From assembly GCA_947173755.1 (NCBI GenBank), contig CAMWGM010000112.1, positions 1 to 5,723 of the forward strand: 5,723 bases of DNA. Reading direction: 5' to 3'. A program made the position numbers and the translations under genes. Source of the DNA: an uncultured Muribaculaceae bacterium. Its GTDB lineage: Bacteria > Bacteroidota > Bacteroidia > Bacteroidales > Muribaculaceae. This document shows positions 1 through 5,723 of this stretch, piece after piece. Position 1 is the stretch's first letter. Each line of letters starts with the position of its first letter. The notes beneath the pieces are model-generated. The model saw only the letters and a program-made list of their open reading frames with translations, searched no databases and was not told the origin of the DNA.

Positions 1-1436
1 TTGTAAATCTTCTCGACATCGGAGGGTGAAGAAACACGGATATCGTTGATGCGGGTGATGATGAAGCCTTTCTTAATGCCGCTTTCACGGAAAACACCGT
101 CGGAGAGACCGACAACCTCGACTCCGGAGCGGATATTGAGTTTCTTGAGGGTAGACTCTTCGGCTTTGCGGAGTTCAGCGCCGAGAGAAGAGAAATCGGT
201 CGGACGTGTCACCGAGGTCGAACCCTGGGAGTTGAGGAGTTTGACGGTCACGGTCGACGGTTTGTCGCAACGGATATATCCGAGGGTTATGGAGTCGCCG
301 GGACGATGCTTGGCGAGTTGCTCCTGAAGTTGAGCCATGTTGTTGAGACTGACACCGTCGATCGAGGTGAGGATGTCGCCGGACTGGATGCCGGCAGCCG
401 AGGCTGAGGATTTGTCCTGAACTTCGTGGACATATACACCCTGGGTTACAGATTTGATCTCCTTTTCCTTGGCAAGTTCGGGAGTGAGGTCGACGATTGA
501 AACTCCGAGCACGGCGCGCTGTACGGTGCCATACTGGCGGAGATCGGTGACAATCTTGCGTACGATTGATGTGGGAATGGCAAACGAGTAGCCGGCATAG
601 TTGCCGGTCTGCGAATAGATGGCGGTGTTGACACCTATGAGTTGACCGGCAAGATTGACGAGTGCACCTCCGGAATTGCCGGGATTGACGGCGGCGTCAG
701 TCTGAATGTAACTCTCGATACCCATGCGCTTGGAGTGGGTTGACGATCCAATGGAACGAGCCTTTGCCGATACTATTCCTGCGGTGACGGTTGAAGTGAA
801 ACCGAAGGGATTGCCGACAGCAAGAACCCATTCGCCGATCTTGAGCGACTCGCTGTCGCCCATCGGGATAACGGGGAGAGAATTGGCGTCGATCTTCAGG
901 AGAGCGATGTCGGTCATGGGATCGGTGCCGACCACGGTGGCCTCGTAATTACGGTTGTCGTTGAGAGTGACTTCGAGACGCTCTGCATTCTCGATGACAT
1001 GATTGTTGGTGACGACATAGCCGTCCTCGCTGATTATGACACCCGAGCCGAGACCGAGCTGCTGCTCGCGCGGCTGCTGTTGCTCGCGCGGCTGCTGCTG
1101 ACGGGGAGAACCGAAGAAATATTCAAAAAACGGATCCGAACCGAACATGCCGGGCATTCCTTGCCTCGCCTGAGGGGTAGCATAACTTTTGATGGAGACG
1201 ACACCGTTGATTGTCGACTCGGCCGCTGTTGTAAAATCAATGGAACCGACGGCGGCGACGTTGGCTGCCGTCGTCGGGGTGAGGAATCCGTCATCAAATG
1301 CAGGTTGCGTAGTCGTCACATCGGCGAAATGATGGCGGGAGGAGAATGAAGAAAGTGCGGTCACGGTAACAGCTGTAGTAGCGATGGAGATACCGGCCGC
1401 TAAAAGCATAATTTTTTTCGTTGAATTGAATTTCAT
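1..1436 (-). CDS. HtrA/DegP-family periplasmic serine protease with two PDZ domains (3' end cut by window edge)
   Basis: Reading from ATG at 1436 gives 478 uninterrupted codons that run off the left edge, so the C-terminus is missing. Residues 1 to about 27 form a basic-then-hydrophobic signal sequence (MKFNSTKKIMLLAAG). The trypsin-like domain spans roughly residues 70-300. Its catalytic triad is complete: His146 in TNNHVI, Asp176 in TDIALLKI and Ser255 in NPGNSGGAL. The His-Asp and Asp-Ser spacings fit the DegP/DegQ family. A Gln-rich loop with a short repeat (residues 113-126) lies just before LGLGSGVIIS, where DegP carries its LA loop. PDZ1 begins near residue 303 (VLGVSIVDL, Leu-Gly at 310-311) and PDZ2 near 415, still open at the edge. 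Members of this family degrade or refold damaged envelope proteins in the periplasm. The gene is divergent from the nlpC/P60 gene across a 181-bp spacer. Family is certain; DegP versus DegQ cannot be decided here. Confidence 0.96.
   Translation of the reverse strand, partial: MKFNSTKKIMLLAAGISIATTAVTVTALSSFSSRHHFADVTTTQPAFDDGFLTPTTAANVAAVGSIDFTTAAESTINGVVSIKSYATPQARQGMPGMFGSDPFFEYFFGSPRQQQPREQQQPREQQLGLGSGVIISEDGYVVTNNHVIENAERLEVTLNDNRNYEATVVGTDPMTDIALLKIDANSLPVIPMGDSESLKIGEWVLAVGNPFGFTSTVTAGIVSAKARSIGSSTHSKRMGIESYIQTDAAVNPGNSGGALVNLAGQLIGVNTAIYSQTGNYAGYSFAIPTSIVRKIVTDLRQYGTVQRAVLGVSIVDLTPELAKEKEIKSVTQGVYVHEVQDKSSASAAGIQSGDILTSIDGVSLNNMAQLQEQLAKHRPGDSITLGYIRCDKPSTVTVKLLNSQGSTSVTRPTDFSSLGAELRKAEESTLKKLNIRSGVEVVGLSDGVFRESGIKKGFIITRINDIRVSSPSDVEKIY
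1059..1100 (-). repeat. 18-nt in-frame tandem repeat encoding QQQPRE x2 plus QQ in the HtrA LA-like loop
   Basis: On the minus strand two 18-nt units (CAG CAG CAG CCG CGC GAG, then the same with first codon CAA) are followed by a partial CAG CAG. They encode residues 113-126 of the protease. The single CAG/CAA difference is silent. The unit length is a multiple of three, so gain or loss of a copy keeps the frame and would only change the length of a loop outside the catalytic core. Confidence 0.85.
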
Positions 1437-1617
1437 AATGATTGTGGTGAATTATAATTGACCTGTGTGAATATATGACGGAAAAAATGCCTGAATGTTA
1501 CATTTAACCCCTGAGTTTTAATTCTTTTTAAACCGGGAGTTTCTAAAAACGGCTTATGTCAGAAAATCTGTTAAAGGGTGTGGAAAATGACATATTTTTG
1601 TGTAATTTTGTAAAATC
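1437..1617. promoter_or_regulatory. Divergent intergenic promoter region
   Basis: This 181-bp AT-rich spacer separates the start codons of the minus-strand HtrA gene and the plus-strand NlpC/P60 gene, so promoters for both should lie here. Plus-strand -7 candidates are listed separately. For the HtrA direction I find only a poor -7 match (TATATTCA on the minus strand, 1475-1468) and no convincing -33 TTTG. A short perfect palindrome, AATTATAATT, sits at 1450-1459, 14 nt upstream of the HtrA start. No Shine-Dalgarno sequence is visible before either start, which is usual in Bacteroidota. Confidence 0.6.
1593..1610 (+). promoter_or_regulatory. Two tandem Bacteroidota-type -7 elements (TAnnTTTG) for the nlpC/P60-M16 operon
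   Basis: TATTTTTG (1593-1600) and TAATTTTG (1603-1610) each match the Bacteroidota primary-sigma -7 consensus TAnnTTTG exactly, and lie 10 nt apart. Use of the first would place the transcript start around 1605-1607, giving a leader of roughly a dozen nucleotides. Use of the second would start at or next to the ATG at 1618, giving a nearly leaderless mRNA. No clear TTTG is seen at -33 for either, and the region is T-rich, so a chance match of one is possible. Confidence 0.5.
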
Positions 1618-2502
1618 ATGATGAAAATTGCAAAATCATTCCTTCTGACTATCCTGGCCGTGATGACTTCAGTCGCTCTGACGGGGTGTCATTCAAATCG
1701 TCAGACGGTAAAAAGATACAAGCCTAAATACAAAGAGGTCATCTACGTTTATCCGCAATCGGAGGATGCCGCTACCCAACGGTTGCTCAGCGAAGCTAAA
1801 ATGTGGCTCGGAGTCCCATATAAGTATGCCGGAAATGATCGCGACGGTGTGGACTGCTCCGGACTGATGGTGCAGGTGTTTCAGCGCGCGCTCGGCATAA
1901 AACTTCCCCGCGTGTCGCGCGAACAGGCGGATTACTGCCGATCAATTCCCAAGGAGAGGCTTGTGCCGGGCGATCTCGTGTTCTTCGCGACCGGGAAAGA
2001 CAATGCGCGCATCAGTCATGTGGGGATGTTTCTCGGAGACGGAAAAATGATCCATTCGTCGACGCGGCGAGGAGTAGTGGTGGATGACATCGAGGGGGGA
2101 TATTTTGCCGATACTTACCGTCGTTCCGGTCAGGTAGAGGCGTTTCACAAAATGATTTCATCGTCCGGCTCGTCTGCACCCGCGCCGAAACAGGAAGAAA
2201 AGTCCAAGCCGGTCAAGACAGAAACCACTCCCGTAAGACTGGACAATTACGGTGACGATATTTACGGTACACCCTCGGCAAAGCCCCGCAAGGGTCAGCG
2301 CAAGCGCACGGAGAAAAAAACAACGTCGAAAAATCAGAGGGCTCCCAAGTCAACGTCTTCGTCTACAACCACACCAACTGCTAAACCGGTTCCTGCTCCG
2401 GCTAAACCAAAAGCCGCCGTGCCTGCTCCGGCACAACAGGAACCGGAGACAACGAATGCAGATGCAAGGGCCGCGGTCCTGTCACGCTTACCGCTTGAAT
2501 GA
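1618..2502 (+). CDS. NlpC/P60 family lipoprotein, Spr/MepS-like peptidoglycan endopeptidase
   Basis: A 294-residue predicted lipoprotein. Residues 3-23 are a basic-hydrophobic signal ending in the lipobox LTGC, with Cys24 as the lipidation site. The NlpC/P60 domain spans about residues 53-175. It carries the Cys-His-His triad: Cys80 in DGVDCSGLM, His134 in SHVGMFLG and His146 in KMIHSS. The 54 and 12 residue spacings resemble those of E. coli Spr/MepS. Such enzymes are cysteine peptidases that cleave peptide stems or crosslinks of peptidoglycan; the exact bond cannot be read from sequence. Residues 181-290 form a Lys/Arg-rich, then Pro/Ala/Thr/Ser-rich, low-complexity tail not needed for the fold. 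Two ATG codons sit side by side at 1618 and 1621 and either could be the start. The stop codon overlaps the start of the M16-like gene, so the two are probably translationally coupled. Confidence 0.94.
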   Translation: MMKIAKSFLLTILAVMTSVALTGCHSNRQTVKRYKPKYKEVIYVYPQSEDAATQRLLSEAKMWLGVPYKYAGNDRDGVDCSGLMVQVFQRALGIKLPRVSREQADYCRSIPKERLVPGDLVFFATGKDNARISHVGMFLGDGKMIHSSTRRGVVVDDIEGGYFADTYRRSGQVEAFHKMISSSGSSAPAPKQEEKSKPVKTETTPVRLDNYGDDIYGTPSAKPRKGQRKRTEKKTTSKNQRAPKSTSSSTTTPTAKPVPAPAKPKAAVPAPAQQEPETTNADARAAVLSRLPLE

Positions 2503-3764
2503 ATATGCAGATACCTGAAATCAGAGAGATAGGCCATCTCTCACAACCGGAATATAATACACTGACGCTCCCCAACGGGGTGCGTCTCCACACGATACTT
2601 TCTGACGAGAGCGACGTCTGCCGTCTGTCTCTTATCATTCCCGGAGGAAATGCCGAAAGTCCTTCGCCGAAGGGTGCTGTGCTTGCCAATATGCTCCTCG
2701 CTGAGGGAACCGTCTCACACAGCGGTGAGCAGATAGCCGACAGTCTTGATTTCGAGGGAGCGTGGTGGGGTCCATCTATGGCGACTCATCATTCAGTGCT
2801 GAATTTCTTCAGTCTTTCGGAAAAAATGGAGTCGATTGTCGACACGGCGATCGAGATGCTTACCGAAGCGGTCTTCCCCGCTGATGCTGTAGAAAGCAGA
2901 AAACAGCAGATGAGAGGTGTGATAGAAATGCAGTCGCGGCAGGTGAGCGAAGCCTCGCTCAATGCTATGAATGCGCTGATGTTTCAACCCGGCACGCCGC
3001 TTGCAACGGCTCCTTCCGTCGAGCTGATTGATGCTGTGACACCTGGAATGTTAAGAGATTTCCATTATAGCCGTATCGTACCAGAGCAGATGCACTGCTG
3101 CATTGCCGGTCATCTGGACGCGCAATCTCTTGAAAGGATAGCGGCAAAAATCGGGGCAATCAAGCCTTCGGCACCGGCATATGATTTCGCCTCTCTCGGT
3201 CTGCGTGAACAGTATGAGTCAACAACCGAACGGGTGAAGATCGGTGACGCTGTGCAGGCATCAGTAAGGATAGCAGTTCCCACCATCGGACGTCAGCATC
3301 CCGACTATGTTGCGTTGCGTTTTGCTGTAATAGCCTTGGGAGGAGGATTCGGGAGCCGACTGATGTCGACAGTAAGGGAAGAAATGGGCCTGACATACGG
3401 AATAAATGCATCCCTTATCGGTTATCCCGGGAGGGGATTTGCAACGATAGGATGCCAGACGAAGAGTCCCGACGAAGTAATAGAAGAGTGTGAGCGACAA
3501 CTCGGCCGACTTGCCGATGCATCGTCATATACCGGAGAGGAACTGACCCGGCTGCGCCGATATGTTCTCAGTTCGCTTGCCTCGACACTTGACACTCCTT
3601 TCAGCCGCATGGATTATCTTCAGACCTGCATAACGGCAGATATCGGTCGGGATTATTTTGACAGTCAACAGACATTGGCACGAAATCTTTCGGCCGAAGT
3701 GCTCGCCGACGTGGCCGGCCGCTATCTGTCGGGTGCGAGACTTGTGGTAGTCGCAGACAAATGA
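2499..3764 (+). CDS. M16 (pitrilysin/insulinase) family protein lacking the HxxEH zinc motif; probably non-catalytic
   Basis: A 421-residue protein with the two-lobed layout of M16B proteins and no signal peptide or membrane segment. In the N-terminal lobe the segment ending in AEGT (residues 60-71) aligns with the active-site helix of the family (usually HxxEHMLFxGT). At the zinc-ligand positions it reads V61-L-A-N64-M65, so both His residues and the catalytic Glu are absent. A Glu at 143 sits about where the third zinc ligand is expected. The C-terminal lobe (about 235-421) keeps the family's R...Y substrate-contact motif, Arg293 and Tyr300 in VREEMGLTYG, preceded by a glycine-rich GGGFGSRL. 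Zinc-less M16 proteins commonly act as partner subunits of an active M16 peptidase; none is encoded in this window. The ATG at 2499 overlaps the upstream stop as ATGA; an in-frame ATG at 2505 is an alternative start. Family assignment is strong, lack of activity is inferred. Confidence 0.9.
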   Translation: MNMQIPEIREIGHLSQPEYNTLTLPNGVRLHTILSDESDVCRLSLIIPGGNAESPSPKGAVLANMLLAEGTVSHSGEQIADSLDFEGAWWGPSMATHHSVLNFFSLSEKMESIVDTAIEMLTEAVFPADAVESRKQQMRGVIEMQSRQVSEASLNAMNALMFQPGTPLATAPSVELIDAVTPGMLRDFHYSRIVPEQMHCCIAGHLDAQSLERIAAKIGAIKPSAPAYDFASLGLREQYESTTERVKIGDAVQASVRIAVPTIGRQHPDYVALRFAVIALGGGFGSRLMSTVREEMGLTYGINASLIGYPGRGFATIGCQTKSPDEVIEECERQLGRLADASSYTGEELTRLRRYVLSSLASTLDTPFSRMDYLQTCITADIGRDYFDSQQTLARNLSAEVLADVAGRYLSGARLVVVADK

Positions 3765-3775
3765 CGGATAATGAA

Positions 3776-3813
3776 AACGGTTTCGGTCTGACCGGTACCC
3801 GTTAATAATTTTT
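3776..3813. terminator. Bidirectional rho-independent terminator between convergent genes
   Basis: An imperfect inverted repeat at 3776-3803 pairs AACGG with CCGTT and CGGT with ACCG around a CTG loop. It makes about 12 base pairs with one mismatch and one bulged C. On the plus strand it is followed by AATAATTTTTG (T-run 3809-3813), 12 nt after the stop of the M16-like gene. On the minus strand, where it lies after the stop of the transglycosylase gene, it is followed by TTTTC (3777-3773). Its position between two converging genes supports termination in both directions. Confidence 0.75.
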
Positions 3814-3825
3814 GTTCAACAGTGC

Positions 3826-5601
3826 TTAGCGACGGCGTTTCGCACCTTTCTTGGCAGTCGAGCCTGAAGACTTTTTAGGCGAAGAACTGACCGAACCTCC
3901 TTTCGCAGGAATCTTAAGTGTTTCGCCGGCACGGATGGCGGTGTTGGTCTTCTTCATGCCGTTGGCAGTCTGGATCGCCTCGACAGTAGTGCCGTATTTA
4001 CGTGCAATCGAAGCAAGGGTGTCTCCCTGCTTGATGTTATGGATCGTGGTCTTTGCGGCTGTGGTTCGCTGTGTATTGGTGGCAGGCTTGGGCTGCTCCC
4101 GGTTTTTGGAAGTCGACTGTTTAGGCGCAGGTGTGACTGTCTGATTCGGTTCGGTTCCGCTGGTCGAATTATTGTCGACAACCGCGGCGACAGTGGGCGC
4201 TGAGACGATACGGACTTCATCGGGAGTGGTGTGCTCGATTTTTTCGATCACCAACTGATCACCCTCCTTGACCTTGCCGGCACGTAGAGAGTTCCAGCGT
4301 TTGATATCTGTCGCCGAAACTCCATACTGACGGGCGATGTCGCGCAGATTTTCGCCTCGGCTTACGGTATGGGTAACACGCACGACCTTGTCGGAGGCCT
4401 GTGTCGTAGCAAGCGCCTGATTGGCATCGGCATTCTGGGACTGACCTGAGGCGAGCGAGAGATTTACGTTTCCGTTTGCGTCATATGCGACAGAGGGTGC
4501 TCGATTGTCGCCCGGCTCAACATAGGAGCGGCGGGCATAGAGTTCGCGGTCGTAGTCGAGAATGTTCTTCTCGCTCATGATGTAACTGAGGCACTGCTGC
4601 GTGGGGAGAGTGAGTGCATACGGATGGTAGTCGCCCGGGATGACATCTGCGCGATACTGGGGGTTGAGCATGCGGATCTCCTCGATCGGAAGATTGAGCA
4701 CCGATGCGATCTGATTGAAATGGACATATTTGTTCACCATCACGGTGTCGGTGGTGAGTTGACGCTTCACGACAGTCGGAGTGATTCCGTGGTGGGGGTA
4801 ATAGTTCATCACATAATTGGCGGCAATGAAAGCGGGCACGTAGCCTCGCGTTTCTGCGGGGAGATATTCATAAATCTGCCAGAAATCTTTCTTGGCACCT
4901 GTCCCGTCGTTTTCGGCACCGGCACGGCGCAGCGCCTTGTTGACATTGCCCGGACCGCAATTGTAGGCCGCAATGGCGAGCGACCAGTCCTTATAGATTT
5001 CGTAAAGTTGCTTAAGATAGCGTGCCGCGTTGCGCGACGAGATGCGAGGGTCGCGACGTTCGTCGACCAGAGAGTTGATCTCCATCCCGAGGCCTTTGGC
5101 CGTGGCGGGCATAAACTGCCAGAGGCCTACGGCTCCGGCGCGTGAGACGGCGTTAGGGTTGATGGCACTTTCGATCACAGGAAGATACTCGAGTTCGAGA
5201 GGCATTCCCTCCTTGAGTAGTTCCTCCTCGAAGAACCGGCCGTAATAATTGTGGAGCGCGAGCATGTCGGCCACGAGACCGCGCCGCTTGTTGAGATACA
5301 TATTTATATAGTTGCCGACGACACTGTTGTAAGGCAACTCGATCTGCGTCGGGAGTTTCTTAAGACGCTCTTCATAGACCGCGGGTGAGGCGATGGCAGG
5401 ATTGCCGGTGTCGAGTCCGGGGACCACGAAATTCTTCAGATAGAAGTTTTCTTCGAGTTGCTGTGTCCTGGTCTCGAAACTTTCGGGGGCTATAATGTGG
5501 TCGTCGGTGAGTGAGTGCTTAAGATCCAGTATTGAAGGGGCGCCGGAAGCCGACAGGGCGGTGACGGCGAAGGCAAGGAGTGAAAATATGCTGTGTCTCA
5601 T
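3826..5601 (-). CDS. mltD: MltD-like membrane-bound or periplasmic lytic murein transglycosylase with LysM repeats
   Basis: A 591-residue exported protein. Residues 1-20 form a signal peptide (MRHSIFSLLAFAVTALSASG), with no lipobox Cys. The SLT/transglycosylase domain spans about 126-235. Catalytic Glu144 lies in LPVIESAINP, followed by GLWQFMPAT (159-167) and AAYNCGPGN (211-219), the diagnostic family-1 motifs. Such enzymes cleave the MurNAc-GlcNAc bond of peptidoglycan, leaving 1,6-anhydroMurNAc. Residues about 288-334 look like a divergent LysM. Two clear LysM modules follow, at about 409-453 (HTVSRGENLRDIARQYGVS) and 519-565 (HNIKQGDTLASIARKYGTT), joined by a Thr/Pro/Lys-rich linker. LysM modules bind GlcNAc-containing glycan. 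The tail (about 568-591) is Ser/Lys-rich and ends KRRR. The gene is convergent with the M16-like gene and starts 29 nt after the stop of the upstream minus-strand gene, implying an operon. No Shine-Dalgarno sequence is visible. Confidence 0.95.
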   Translation of the reverse strand: MRHSIFSLLAFAVTALSASGAPSILDLKHSLTDDHIIAPESFETRTQQLEENFYLKNFVVPGLDTGNPAIASPAVYEERLKKLPTQIELPYNSVVGNYINMYLNKRRGLVADMLALHNYYGRFFEEELLKEGMPLELEYLPVIESAINPNAVSRAGAVGLWQFMPATAKGLGMEINSLVDERRDPRISSRNAARYLKQLYEIYKDWSLAIAAYNCGPGNVNKALRRAGAENDGTGAKKDFWQIYEYLPAETRGYVPAFIAANYVMNYYPHHGITPTVVKRQLTTDTVMVNKYVHFNQIASVLNLPIEEIRMLNPQYRADVIPGDYHPYALTLPTQQCLSYIMSEKNILDYDRELYARRSYVEPGDNRAPSVAYDANGNVNLSLASGQSQNADANQALATTQASDKVVRVTHTVSRGENLRDIARQYGVSATDIKRWNSLRAGKVKEGDQLVIEKIEHTTPDEVRIVSAPTVAAVVDNNSTSGTEPNQTVTPAPKQSTSKNREQPKPATNTQRTTAAKTTIHNIKQGDTLASIARKYGTTVEAIQTANGMKKTNTAIRAGETLKIPAKGGSVSSSPKKSSGSTAKKGAKRRR

Positions 5602-5630
5602 CAGATGGGTAAGGTCTTTGAGGATGAAGG

Positions 5631-5723
5631 TTAGAAATTAAGTGCCCAACAGACTCCGAAACCGGGTCGTGACTTTGATGTCCGCGAATCATTGTTGAGC
5701 AGGGTAGGGGCCCAGTCCATCGA
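5631..5723 (-). CDS. C-terminal 30 residues of an unidentified protein upstream of mltD (5' part outside window)
   Basis: Reading in from the right edge, one minus-strand frame is open for 30 codons and ends at TAA (5633-5631), 29 nt before the mltD start. The residues include SMDWAPTLLNND and end GVCWALNF, an alternating pattern with a terminal Phe as in some outer-membrane or periplasmic beta proteins. In many Bacteroidales the gene just upstream of mltD encodes a DUF5683 protein next to parAB, so that is the natural candidate, but 30 residues do not prove it. A second minus-strand frame is also open to the edge; it would run into the mltD start, which makes it less likely. Confidence 0.55.
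   Translation of the reverse strand, partial: SMDWAPTLLNNDSRTSKSRPGFGVCWALNF

Noticed and set aside
999..1349. 116-codon plus-strand open frame with Leu/Ala/Arg repeats
   Set aside because: It is the antisense of the HtrA signal and LA-loop region; the LLLARL repeats are the reverse of the QQQPRE repeat.
1450..1459. AATTATAATT palindrome upstream of HtrA as an operator
   Set aside because: Short and purely A/T in an AT-rich spacer, so chance is a sufficient explanation; mentioned only in the intergenic entry.
2252..2518. 88-codon plus-strand frame overlapping the NlpC/P60 tail
   Set aside because: An out-of-frame reading of the low-complexity tail; its Arg/Gln-rich composition is what a shifted P/A/K repeat gives.
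2402..2689. 95-codon minus-strand open frame spanning the nlpC-M16 junction
   Set aside because: Antisense to two well-supported genes, with no recognisable domain or start signal.
4624..5145. 173-codon plus-strand open frame
   Set aside because: It lies wholly antisense to the transglycosylase core, which has diagnostic motifs. No family resemblance; explained by codon bias of the real gene.
1..5723. Mobile element, CRISPR array, tRNA/rRNA, defence system
   Set aside because: No transposase or integrase motifs, no spaced direct repeats, no RNA-gene signatures and no defence-type domains were seen; every long stretch is taken up by envelope genes.

Overview
The window looks like part of a Bacteroidales chromosome of moderate GC, with AT-rich intergenic DNA. 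The pointers are TAnnTTTG-type -7 elements, starts without Shine-Dalgarno sequences, and Bacteroidota-style envelope proteins. Assignment to a group such as Muribaculaceae or Barnesiella is only a guess from base composition and protein flavour.

Layout. (1) Positions 1-1436, minus strand: a DegP/DegQ (HtrA) periplasmic serine protease with an intact His-Asp-Ser triad and two PDZ domains. Its last residues lie beyond the left edge. (2) Positions 1437-1617: an AT-rich divergent promoter region. (3) Positions 1618-3764, plus strand: a two-gene, translationally coupled operon. The first gene is an NlpC/P60 (Spr/MepS-like) lipoprotein cell-wall hydrolase. The second, overlapping by 4 nt (ATGA), is an M16-fold protein that has lost the HxxEH zinc motif. 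(4) Positions 3776-3813: a hairpin flanked by T-runs on both strands, a good bidirectional terminator between convergent genes. (5) Positions 3826-5601, minus strand: an MltD-like lytic transglycosylase with LysM repeats. (6) Positions 5631-5723, minus strand: the C-terminal 30 codons of the gene just upstream of mltD, probably in the same operon.

All five genes appear to act in the cell envelope. The NlpC/P60 peptidase is expected to cut peptide stems and the MltD-like enzyme to cut glycan strands, both in peptidoglycan. HtrA is expected to degrade misfolded periplasmic proteins. The M16-like protein keeps the family's C-terminal Arg/Tyr motif without the zinc site, so it is more likely a partner subunit or binding protein than a peptidase. 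I see no mobile element, CRISPR array, RNA gene or defence system. The most notable point is the coupling of a cell-wall hydrolase to a zinc-site-deficient M16 protein.
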